From assembly GCA_023266715.1 (NCBI GenBank), contig JAHFPK010000032.1, positions 1 to 16,371 of the forward strand: a stretch of 16,371 bases of DNA. The letters are read 5' to 3'. Made by a program: the position numbers and the translations under genes. Below are positions 1-6,675 of this stretch, one piece after another. This DNA is from Hyphomicrobiales bacterium. Its GTDB lineage: Bacteria > Pseudomonadota > Alphaproteobacteria > Rhizobiales > Aestuariivirgaceae. Every line of letters begins with the position of its first letter. The first letter of the stretch is position 1. The notes under the pieces are model-generated. The model made no database searches, had not been told where the DNA came from, and was given only the letters and a program-made list of their open reading frames with translations.

Positions 1-37
1 CACGAAATACGGTTGCTTTGCTGGCTTGGTTGGGCAT
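1..37 (-). CDS. 5' end of a divergent gene leaving the window
   Basis: On the minus strand an AGGAG Shine-Dalgarno sequence (about 46-50) stands 8-9 bases before an ATG at 37-35. The frame then stays open for 12 codons to the edge: MPNQASKATVFR. The product cannot be assigned from 12 residues. The opening weakly resembles the start of isocitrate lyase/PEP mutase-family proteins (a basic helix followed by FRALH in that family), but this is a guess from memory. The start is divergent from the ArsR-type regulator at 163, a usual arrangement for a regulator and its target, with the repeated motifs at 89-135 between them. The start call rests on the ribosome binding site and position only. Confidence 0.45.
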   Translation of the reverse strand, partial: MPNQASKATVFR

Positions 38-88
38 GGGGTGGTCTCCTAAAGGAATTGAAATGTTCTAAGCTGTGCGCACCGATTA

Positions 89-135
89 ATGCTACGGTGA
101 AGGACGTAGCATTGCTGAAAATTGCCATGCTACGT
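89..135. promoter_or_regulatory. Three-copy inverted/direct repeat, candidate operator
   Basis: ATGCTACG occurs at 89-96, its exact reverse complement CGTAGCAT at 105-112, and the plus orientation again at 127-134. The inner pair extends to 9 bp (ACGTAGCAT 104-112 against ATGCTACGT 127-135). Centres are 16 bp and 22 bp apart. The cluster lies between the divergent starts at 37 and 163, where an autoregulating ArsR-type repressor would bind. That it is an operator is inferred from symmetry and position; it could also fold as alternative hairpins in the leader RNA of the rightward gene. Confidence 0.45.
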
Positions 136-162
136 CTGGAAGTGAAACGTGGAGAATTCCAA

Positions 163-865
163 ATGGTTCATATTGTAGGCTTCGCTGAAATAGGCGCCCT
201 CGTTGGCGATCCGGCGCGGGCCAATATGCTGGAAGCGCTGATGGACCGCCGGTCCTTGACTGCAAAGGAGCTGGCGGCGCGCCGGAATCTCTCCCCAAAC
301 CGCAAGTGGGCATCTTTCCAAAATGATCATGGCCGGCCTCATCACCATGGAACAGCATGGCCGCCACCGTTATCATTCCTTGGCATCGAGTGAAATTGCC
401 CGCATGCTTGAAGACATGCAACAGGTCGCCTCAACTCAGAACATCAAGCACGCCGGGCGCACTATTCGGACTGGTCCCCATGATGCAGCAATGCGGGTAG
501 CCCGCGGTTGCTACGACCATATGGCTGGTCTCCTGGCTGTTAATGTAACGGATGCGATGATATGCAAGGGGCAAATTGAATTCGAAGGCGATGGCGGCAG
601 CGTGACTGACGCAGGCAAATCATTTCTCGAAAAATTCGGCATTGATATAGCGGCTACGGTGCAATCAAAGCGCATCTTCTGCCGTCCCTGTCTCGACTGG
701 AGCGAGCGCCGCTATCACCTCGCAGGAGCGATAGGCGCAGCCTTGATGCACCGGACCCTGGAATTGAAATGGGTGAAGCGGCAAGAAGGTACCCGCGCTC
801 TGGCCATAACGCGGGCCGGGCAAGACGGCTTTCAAAAGACATTTGGGATCGAGCCGGTCGTTTGA
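163..865 (+). pseudogene. ArsR-type winged-helix regulator, frameshifted
   Basis: Two overlapping frames make one ArsR/SmtB-like winged-helix regulator of about 234 residues. The first begins at ATG 163, with GGAG 8 bases upstream, and encodes the N-terminal helices (IGALVGDPARANMLEALMD, then LTAKELAAR). The second picks up at about 281 with AGISPQTASGHLSKM, the recognition-helix region, then the wing (GRHRYHSLAS) and a C-terminal domain containing FCRPCLDWSERR. A single frameshift near 274-283 separates them. The usual LAARAGIS sequence would be restored by two more bases in the alternating GC run there, so loss of one GC unit is the simplest explanation; a one-base gain also fits. Unshifted translation leaves the domain after LAAR and stops at 393. 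The downstream frame has an ATG at 323 but would lack the recognition helix. The rest is open and undegraded, so the lesion is recent or a sequencing error. Family members act as repressors; the effector here is unknown. Confidence 0.8.
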
Positions 866-966
866 ACCTTGCCTATCCTTGGCCATATTCCAAGCCTAGC
901 AAATCCGCTGTGGCTTGTGCTATGGCCACTAGAACATAGAGACGGAACCGGATCAGTAAACCAACA

Positions 967-3468
967 ATGTTGAGATTTTTAGGATGGCTTTTCGGAGCTG
1001 GTTTCATGATATTCTTAGGCCTGTCGGGGGCCTTGGTTTACGTGATTTGGGATGTGGCCAAGGGCCTTCCGGATTATAAGCAATTGGCTTCCTATGAACC
1101 TCCGGTCATGACGCGCATTCACGCCGCCGATGGCTCACTTCTTGCCGAATACGCCGACGAAAGACGCCTCTTCGTTCCGATCAACTCCGTGCCCAAGAGA
1201 TTGATCCAGGCCTATATCTCTGCCGAAGACAAAACCTTTTACACGCACGGCGGCCTTGATTGGCGCGGTATTGCGGCAGCCGGTCTGCGCTATATTCAGG
1301 TCAAATTGACAGGCAAGGGGCAAATCGTCGGTGCCTCAACCATTACCCAACAGGTGGCCAAAAATTTTCTTTTGAACAACGAGCAAACCATTGAACGCAA
1401 GTTGCGTGAGGCCATTATTGTTCAGCGCATTGAAGCAGCCTTTTCAAAAGATCAAATTCTTGAACTCTATTTGAACGAGATTTTCCTTGGCCTGAACTCC
1501 TATGGGATAGCGGCGGCTTCGCTGAATTATTTCGGCAAATCGCTCAATGAGCTTTCCCTTGATGAGATGGCCTATCTTGCGGCCTTGCCCAAGGGACCCA
1601 ACAACTACCACCCCTTCAGGCATAAGGATCGTGCTATTGAGCGGCGAAATTGGGTTCTCCTGCAGATGCTGGATAACGACTACATTACCCAGGCCGAGTA
1701 TGATGAAGCCATTCAGAAACCCCTTGTCGTCAGCCCGCGCCCATTTGGGGCCCAGCTCTTTGCGGCTGAATCCTTTGCCGAGGAAGTGCGCCGCGAATTG
1801 ACGCATATGTATGGCAAGGACGCACTCGGCAAGGGCGGGCTTTCAGTTCGCACAACACTTGACCCAAAACTGCAAATCTATGCAAGGCAGGCCTTGGCCA
1901 GGGGCCTGATCGCCTTTGATCGCAAGCGCGGTTTCCGCGGTCCAGTCAGGAAGGTGGAAGTTCAAGGCGATTGGGGCTTGCTCCTTGAGAAGCCGCGCCC
2001 CCCCGCCGATGTCGCACCTTGGCGCCTGGCTGTTGTTCTTGATGTGAATCAAAACCAGGCGGATGTTGGACTTCAGCCAAAATTGCTGCCCGATGGAAAG
2101 CTGGAAGCAGTCCGCGAAACAGGAACCATTCCGGTGGCCCTGATGGGCTGGGCACGATCTTACGTTGACGGAACCCAACTCGGTCCTAAAATCGAAAAAG
2201 CAACAGACGTGCTGGCTAAGGGCGATGTTATTTATGTGGCTCCAAGCAGTGAACTGGGCCAATGGCACCTTGTGCAAATGCCTGACGTGGAAGGTGCTCT
2301 CATTGCCATGGATCCCCACACGGGCCGTGTACTTTCATTGGTTGGAGGGTTTTCCTATGGCAATAGTCAGTTCAACCGCGCGGTTCAGGCCATGCGCCAA
2401 CCAGGCTCGGCATTCAAGCCAATAGCTTACGCCGCGGCCCTGGATAATGGGTATACGCCGTCGTCGGTGGTGCTCGATGCGCCTGTTGAGTATCAAATGC
2501 CCAGTGGCGAAGTTTGGAAGCCCAAGAATTATCAAAACAAATTCTTCGGTCCTTCAACCCTTCGCCGTGGCATTGAGCAATCCCGAAACGTGATGACAGT
2601 GCGCCTGGCCGACGATCTCGGCATGACAAAAATAGTCGACCTTGCCCAGCGTCTTGGCCTTTACGACAAAATGCCACTTGAGCTTTCCATGGCGCTTGGT
2701 GCCGGTGAAACCACGCTGATGAAAATGACAACCGCCTACAGCATGTTTGCAAATGGCGGAAAAAAGATCCAGGCAACCTTAATTGACCGTATACAGGACC
2801 GTTACGGCCGCACAATTTTCCGTTTTGACAAAAGGGATTGCAGTTTCTGCCAGCAGGAAACCTATACGGCGAACAGTGCTGAACCCGAACTCATCGACGT
2901 GCGTGAACAGGTCATGAGCCCCTATACGGCCTACCAGATAACCTCGATGTTGGAAGGCGTCGTCCAGCGCGGAACCGGCCGAAAACTTCAGATTGTGGGC
3001 AAACCAGTTGCTGGCAAAACCGGCACTTCAAATGAAGAAAAGGATGCCTGGTTCATAGGCTACACGCCTGATCTCGCCGTAGGTGTGTATGTTGGCTATG
3101 ACAATCCCAAGCCCATGGGCAAGAAGCGCACCGGTGGCGAATTGGCAGCCCCCATTGTCGCAGACTTCATGCGGCTCGCATTGCGCGAACAGCCCGCCAC
3201 GCCTTTTCGCGTGCCTCGCGCCATTGAACTCATTCCGATTGATGCCAACACGGGACAAAGGGCAGTTTTTGGTGACGAGGGCGTTATTCTCGAAGCCTTC
3301 AAGCCCGGTGAAGAGCCGTCCGACTCAACAAAAGTTATTGGTGAGGATTTGGCGTCCGTTTCAACCGAGTCCATATATGGCGCAGGCCAGCAAATCGTGC
3401 CACCCTTCCAAAATGAAGAACCCGTTGAAGAAGGCGGGTTGACGACGGGCACCGGCGGCCTCTATTGA
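967..3468 (+). CDS. mrcA: Penicillin-binding protein 1A (class A bifunctional PBP)
   Basis: Peptidoglycan synthase that polymerises lipid II into glycan strands and crosslinks the stem peptides in the periplasm. The 833-residue protein has a membrane anchor at about 8-29. Its GT51 glycosyltransferase domain shows the catalytic glutamate E87 in AEDKTFYTHGG, GASTITQQ at about 122-129, and RKLREA followed by ELYLNEIFLG. An OB-like insert follows. The transpeptidase domain has the nucleophile motif SAFK (S481, K484), SRN (539-541) and KTGT (K684). A C-x2-C pair (C625, C628) lies between SRN and KTG. Length and motif order are normal, so the enzyme should be active. The ATG at 967 precedes the anchor directly; its ribosome binding site is weak (GGA about 20 bases upstream). 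A weak promoter-like pair (TTGAAC at 862, CATATT at 884) overlaps the end of the regulator. prfB starts 33 bp downstream on the same strand, so the two are probably co-transcribed. Confidence 0.97.
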   Translation: MLRFLGWLFGAGFMIFLGLSGALVYVIWDVAKGLPDYKQLASYEPPVMTRIHAADGSLLAEYADERRLFVPINSVPKRLIQAYISAEDKTFYTHGGLDWRGIAAAGLRYIQVKLTGKGQIVGASTITQQVAKNFLLNNEQTIERKLREAIIVQRIEAAFSKDQILELYLNEIFLGLNSYGIAAASLNYFGKSLNELSLDEMAYLAALPKGPNNYHPFRHKDRAIERRNWVLLQMLDNDYITQAEYDEAIQKPLVVSPRPFGAQLFAAESFAEEVRRELTHMYGKDALGKGGLSVRTTLDPKLQIYARQALARGLIAFDRKRGFRGPVRKVEVQGDWGLLLEKPRPPADVAPWRLAVVLDVNQNQADVGLQPKLLPDGKLEAVRETGTIPVALMGWARSYVDGTQLGPKIEKATDVLAKGDVIYVAPSSELGQWHLVQMPDVEGALIAMDPHTGRVLSLVGGFSYGNSQFNRAVQAMRQPGSAFKPIAYAAALDNGYTPSSVVLDAPVEYQMPSGEVWKPKNYQNKFFGPSTLRRGIEQSRNVMTVRLADDLGMTKIVDLAQRLGLYDKMPLELSMALGAGETTLMKMTTAYSMFANGGKKIQATLIDRIQDRYGRTIFRFDKRDCSFCQQETYTANSAEPELIDVREQVMSPYTAYQITSMLEGVVQRGTGRKLQIVGKPVAGKTGTSNEEKDAWFIGYTPDLAVGVYVGYDNPKPMGKKRTGGELAAPIVADFMRLALREQPATPFRVPRAIELIPIDANTGQRAVFGDEGVILEAFKPGEEPSDSTKVIGEDLASVSTESIYGAGQQIVPPFQNEEPVEEGGLTTGTGGLY

Positions 3469-3501
3469 GCCTCCACCATTAAAATTGAAAGCAGTCGATA
3501 G

Positions 3502-4633
3502 ATGCGTGCAGAAATTGCCAAGCTCGTGGAAGAAATGAAGCAGTCCGTCGGATTGCTAAGGAGGCATCTTTGACTGGGATTCAGCCATTCGTCAGCTTGC
3601 GGAGTTGAATGCCAAGTCGGAAGATCCCAATCTCTGGAACGATCCGCAAAAAGCCCAGAACATTATGCGCAAGCGCCAGGATTTGGACGGGCGCATATCG
3701 TCCGTTTTGCGCCTTGAACAAACCATTGAAGATAATGTTGGCCTCATCGAACTCGGTGAAATGGAGGGCGATCAGTCCATCGTAGCCGAAGCCGAAAAAG
3801 CCCTGTCCAGGTTGCAAGCCGAAGTCGCCGAACAAGAACTTGAAACTCTTCTCTCGGGTGAAGCCGATGCCAACGACAGCTACGTGCAAATCAACGCCGG
3901 TGCTGGCGGCACGGAAAGTCAGGACTGGGCCTCAATGCTGATGCGCATGTACACGCGCTGGGCCAACCAGAGCAAGTTCAAGGTCTCGGTGCTCGATGAG
4001 CATGTGGGTGAAGAGGCCGGCATCAAGTCCTGTACCCTCGAAATCAAGGGCCACAATGCCTACGGCAAATTGAAAACCGAATCAGGCGTCCATCGTCTGG
4101 TTCGAATTTCGCCTTATGATTCAAACGCCAGACGGCACACGTCATTTGCCTCCGTTTGGGCCTATCCGGTGATTGATGACAATATCGATATTCAAATTAA
4201 TGAAAGCGATTGCAAGATAGATACCTATCGCGCGTCCGGGGCAGGTGGGCAACATGTTAACACCACCGATTCTGCCGTGCGCATTACCCACCTACCAACA
4301 GGCATTGTTGTTGCCTGCCAGGCAGAGCGCTCGCAGCACAAGAACCGGGCAACTGCCTGGAAAATGTTGAAGGCACGGTTGTACGAATTGGAACTGCAAA
4401 AGCAGCAAGAGAAGATCGACGCTGTCAATGCCAAGAAAACCGACATTGGCTGGGGCCACCAGATCAGATCCTACGTGCTGCAACCATATCAGTTGATCAA
4501 GGATTTGCGCACCGGGTTTACCAGCACCAACCCTGCAGCCGTGCTTGACGGGAATCTCGATGACTTCATTCAGGCTTCACTTGCAAAGCGGGTGCAGGGA
4601 CTGGATTCGGAAATAATCGAAGACATTGATTAG
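3502..4633 (+). CDS. prfB: Peptide chain release factor 2, made by programmed +1 frameshift
   Basis: RF2 recognises UAA and UGA stop codons and triggers release of the finished peptide. The CDS is join(3502..3570, 3572..4633), 376 residues, normal for the family. Codons 1-23 (MRAEIAKLVEEMKQS... to RRHL) end at an in-frame TGA at 3571. A +1 slip on CTT continues as DWDSAIRQLAELNAKSEDP. The catalytic GGQ (G248 G249 Q250) lies in GAGGQHVNTTDSAVRI and matches E. coli RF2 to within two positions. The recognition tripeptide is SPY (203-205) in RISPYDSNARRHTSF, where E. coli has SPF. RF1 would have a PxT motif here, so the identity is secure. The N-terminal helical domain shows the DPNLWNDP motif typical of RF2. 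The gene follows mrcA by 33 bp, a common alphaproteobacterial arrangement, and has no strong ribosome binding site of its own. It should not be annotated as a pseudogene or as starting at the internal TTG at 3605. Confidence 0.97.
3559..3574 (+). promoter_or_regulatory. RF2 programmed +1 frameshift site
   Basis: AGGAGG (3559-3564), one spacer codon CAT, then CTT TGA C (3568-3574). This is the layout of the E. coli prfB site (AGG GGG TAT CTT TGA C). The Shine-Dalgarno-like element three bases before CTT pairs with the ribosome and pushes it forward; CUU re-pairs with UUU; and the UGA, a poor terminator before C, is read by RF2 itself. When RF2 is scarce the pause lengthens and more full-length RF2 is made. 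The new frame starts with GAC at 3572. Confidence 0.95.
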
Positions 4634-4653
4634 CACGTGATCCGGGGCAGGGC

Positions 4654-5163
4654 TCAGAGCGGCTTGACAACCTTAAGGGGCCGAAATGTGTTTTCCGCCG
4701 AGTCATTAAAATAATTGTCTTGCGCAATTGTGAGGTTATGGGCGGGGCGCGCCTTTGCGTCAGCGGGAGGGGGTTGCTGAACCTCCGCATCGGCGAGCGG
4801 GTTTTCAGACCGGCCGATCATTCCGTAAATATTGGCGCCATTTTCAATGGAAATGGTCTCGTTGAGAATATCGCCTTCAACCTGCGCCCCTGCATAGAGA
4901 TTTACATGGCGGCCTCGAATTGGGCCGATCACTCGGCCGCGAATGAAAATTTCCTCGGCAATCAGCTCGCCTTGCACAAATCCATTCATGTCGATAACAC
5001 AAGACTTGGCGCGAACCGAGCCGTAGACCGTGCCATCTATATGCAGTTCGCCGCCGGCCGTGATATTGCCCTCGAAAGTCACATCCTGGGCAATAATGGA
5101 GGGCCCGGAACTGTTCGAGCCTTCGCTTCCGTTAGTTGAATGTTTCGAGCGCTTGAAGATCAT
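4654..5163 (-). CDS. Bactofilin (polymer-forming cytoskeletal protein)
   Basis: Bactofilins polymerise without nucleotide into membrane-bound filaments that position cell-wall enzymes. From ATG 5163 the protein has 169 residues. It has a short N-terminal segment MIFKRSK, a Ser/Gly/Asn-rich linker, a right-handed beta-helix core at about 23-118 (short repeats such as GELHIDGTVYGSVRA and GRHVNLYAGAQVEGDI), and a Pro/Ala-rich disordered tail. A TTG at 5193 would add ten residues. I prefer the ATG because MIFKRSK resembles the short hydrophobic/basic membrane-targeting start of other bactofilins (MF-K-type). No clear ribosome binding site stands before it, but the gene overlaps the end of the upstream M23 peptidase by 32 bp, which suggests translational coupling. 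The pairing suggests it localises that peptidase (inference from the LmdC-BacA precedent). Its 3' end faces prfB with a 20 bp gap. Confidence 0.92.
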   Translation of the reverse strand: MIFKRSKHSTNGSEGSNSSGPSIIAQDVTFEGNITAGGELHIDGTVYGSVRAKSCVIDMNGFVQGELIAEEIFIRGRVIGPIRGRHVNLYAGAQVEGDILNETISIENGANIYGMIGRSENPLADAEVQQPPPADAKARPAHNLTIAQDNYFNDSAENTFRPLKVVKPL

Positions 5164-6403
5164 CCTGAGTTCGCCAAAAGTTTTGAGGATCAATCACATG
5201 GCCATTTACACGCGTTTCATAGTGTAAATGGGGCCCTGTGCTGCGCCCCGAATTTCCCATCCAGCCAACGACATCTCCGCGGGCGATGCTTTGCCCCAGG
5301 GACACGTTAACCGACTTCAGGTGACCATACCGGGTTGAGACCCCGTTGTCATGAAGGATTTCGACTAGGTTGCCGTAGGGCCCGTGGGGGGCCGCCCAGG
5401 TGACTTTGCCGTCCGAGGTGGCCAGCACCGGCTCACCAAAGACGGATTTGAAGTCAATGCCGCCATGGAAGGCCAGGGAAAGCCGCAAAGGGTCCTTGCG
5501 ATAGCCAAAAGAACTGGAAATCCCTGTAATCTGGGTCATGGGCTTAACGAGGGGTAAATCCGCCACCGCAGCGCGAACCTTGCTCTCCTGGTCCAGTGTG
5601 TTGTGCACATCCTCTATGCCATCGGCGATTTCCGCTTCACGGCGGGCGGGCTCCGGCAAACTGATAAAAGGCCCACCCATGGCCCCCGCTTCTGTCTTCG
5701 CAAGCGTGGCTGAGATTGGTAGATTGATCCCCAGTTTGGTTAACAGAACGCTCGTTATTTGCAGTTTTTGCAGTGAAAACGAATGTGCCCGCTTAAGCAG
5801 GGAAAGGTGCTGGCTATGCATGGTCAGAAATTCGTCATTCATCTCAGCCAGTGGTTTGACCGCCTCTGAACGGGACTGAAAATCGGTCGCAAAACGCTTC
5901 AAAAAATAGCCTTCAGCCGCCCCTTCTTTGTTGCGGATTTGCGTCGGCACAGGCCCCGCGTTTGGCTTTAACGGAAACCAGCCTTCCTGGAAAAAATTTT
6001 CCATTTTTTTCTGCTGGTCCGCCAATTCATCGAATTCAGCTTTTACCTCATCCACTTTCTTGAGGTAACTTTTCTGGTCAAGGAGCAGGCGATCATTGAT
6101 CCGTTCAACCGAAGCGCGAAGCTCCGACAGGCGATTTTCATAATCCAGCCGCGCTTCAAAGAGTTTTTGCTGCTTGAGTTCGAGCAACTGGTCCTTGAAG
6201 ATGATGTTGATGCTCGCATAGGCCATCCAAGAAAGGCCGATCAGGCCGATAACGAGCAGGGAAATCTGCGAAATTGGCGAGACCGTTATGAATTGCACGT
6301 CGGCATTGCTGCGCACATAAATTTGGCGCGTTTGTAGCAGGCTGCGAAGCGGCGAACGCCGCTTCATCGACCACACCGCTTTAGTCTGATGACTTTTCGC
6401 CAT
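5132..6403 (-). CDS. Membrane-anchored coiled-coil M23/LytM peptidase, LmdC-like
   Basis: Probable peptidoglycan DD-endopeptidase, or an amidase activator of the same fold, tethered to the inner membrane with its catalytic domain in the periplasm. From ATG 6403 it has 423 residues: a basic cytoplasmic tail (1-45), one transmembrane helix (about 46-65), a long coiled coil (about 70-137), a linker, and a C-terminal M23 domain from about 285. The zinc-site motifs are complete: H313-x3-D317 in AFHGGIDF and H392-L-H394 in GPHLHYE, plus RYGHLKS. It should therefore be catalytic, unlike degenerate EnvC/NlpD-type LytM proteins. An in-frame GTG at 6421 would add six residues; I prefer the ATG because AGG lies a few bases upstream and the GTG extension has no better site. 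The gene is first in a two-gene unit with bactofilin, which it overlaps by 32 bp. This matches the described LmdC-BacA pair of Hyphomonas and Rhodomicrobium, in which the peptidase's cytoplasmic tail binds bactofilin. Confidence 0.88.
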   Translation of the reverse strand: MAKSHQTKAVWSMKRRSPLRSLLQTRQIYVRSNADVQFITVSPISQISLLVIGLIGLSWMAYASINIIFKDQLLELKQQKLFEARLDYENRLSELRASVERINDRLLLDQKSYLKKVDEVKAEFDELADQQKKMENFFQEGWFPLKPNAGPVPTQIRNKEGAAEGYFLKRFATDFQSRSEAVKPLAEMNDEFLTMHSQHLSLLKRAHSFSLQKLQITSVLLTKLGINLPISATLAKTEAGAMGGPFISLPEPARREAEIADGIEDVHNTLDQESKVRAAVADLPLVKPMTQITGISSSFGYRKDPLRLSLAFHGGIDFKSVFGEPVLATSDGKVTWAAPHGPYGNLVEILHDNGVSTRYGHLKSVNVSLGQSIARGDVVGWMGNSGRSTGPHLHYETRVNGHVIDPQNFWRTQDDLQALETFN

Positions 6404-6455
6404 CAACCTATTCCCACCCACTAACTCAGCACATTGCTTCGGATTCTGCCTCGAC

Positions 6456-6483
6456 CTGTTAAAGATGCCAGTTTTGCTGTCAA
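6456..6483 (-). promoter_or_regulatory. Candidate promoter for the M23 peptidase-bactofilin unit
   Basis: On the minus strand a perfect -35 hexamer TTGACA (6483-6478) is followed after 16 bases by TAACAG (6461-6456), a weak -10 (3 of 6). Transcription would start near 6449, about 46 bases before the ATG at 6403. The -10 is poor, so this is only a candidate. Confidence 0.35.
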
Positions 6484-6603
6484 ACGCAAGTTTAATGTAG
6501 GGCCTCCGGATGGACTCATCTTGCTCTTTTGGTAAAAATATTGCCTTTGTTTAGCCTATCTTTACTGGCCAATGAGATTAGAATTTGACCTGAGATGGCA
6601 TAG

Positions 6604-6617
6604 AATTAGCTCTAATT
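6604..6617. repeat. AT-rich 14-bp palindrome in the divergent intergenic region
   Basis: AATTAG-CT-CTAATT, a perfect 6-bp inverted repeat around a 2-bp centre, lies 59 bases before the AsmA-like start and about 200 bases from the divergent peptidase start. It may be an operator, but short AT-rich palindromes arise by chance and no regulator is identified. I see no convincing sigma-70 promoter for the rightward gene in 6484-6675. Confidence 0.3.
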
Positions 6618-6675
6618 AACTGATTCCACTTGGAATTGACGAAAGATTTGGACTGGTAACTGAGGCAGTTAAGAA

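Noticed and set aside
13..393. A 126-residue gene from 13 to 393
   Set aside because: Residues before 163 look like noncoding DNA and cover the divergent start and the repeated motif; the end is the out-of-frame tail of the frameshifted regulator.
878..894. CTTGG/CCAAG inverted repeat after the broken regulator as a terminator
   Set aside because: A 5-bp stem with a 7-base loop and no following T run is too weak to call.
1843..2319. 158-residue antisense frame within mrcA, and similar long antisense frames in tyrS, the AsmA-like gene and sufB
   Set aside because: Each lies opposite a well-supported gene, has no recognisable domain, and is expected from codon bias in the sense frame.
3605..4633. 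prfB as a stand-alone gene starting at TTG 3605, or as a pseudogene
   Set aside because: The sequence upstream in the +1 frame back to 3572, plus 23 codons from ATG 3502, is clear RF2 sequence joined at a canonical frameshift site.
5164..5193. Ten-residue N-terminal extension of bactofilin from a TTG
   Set aside because: The ATG at 5163 gives the typical bactofilin N-terminus; the extension lies inside the M23 gene and has no better ribosome binding site.
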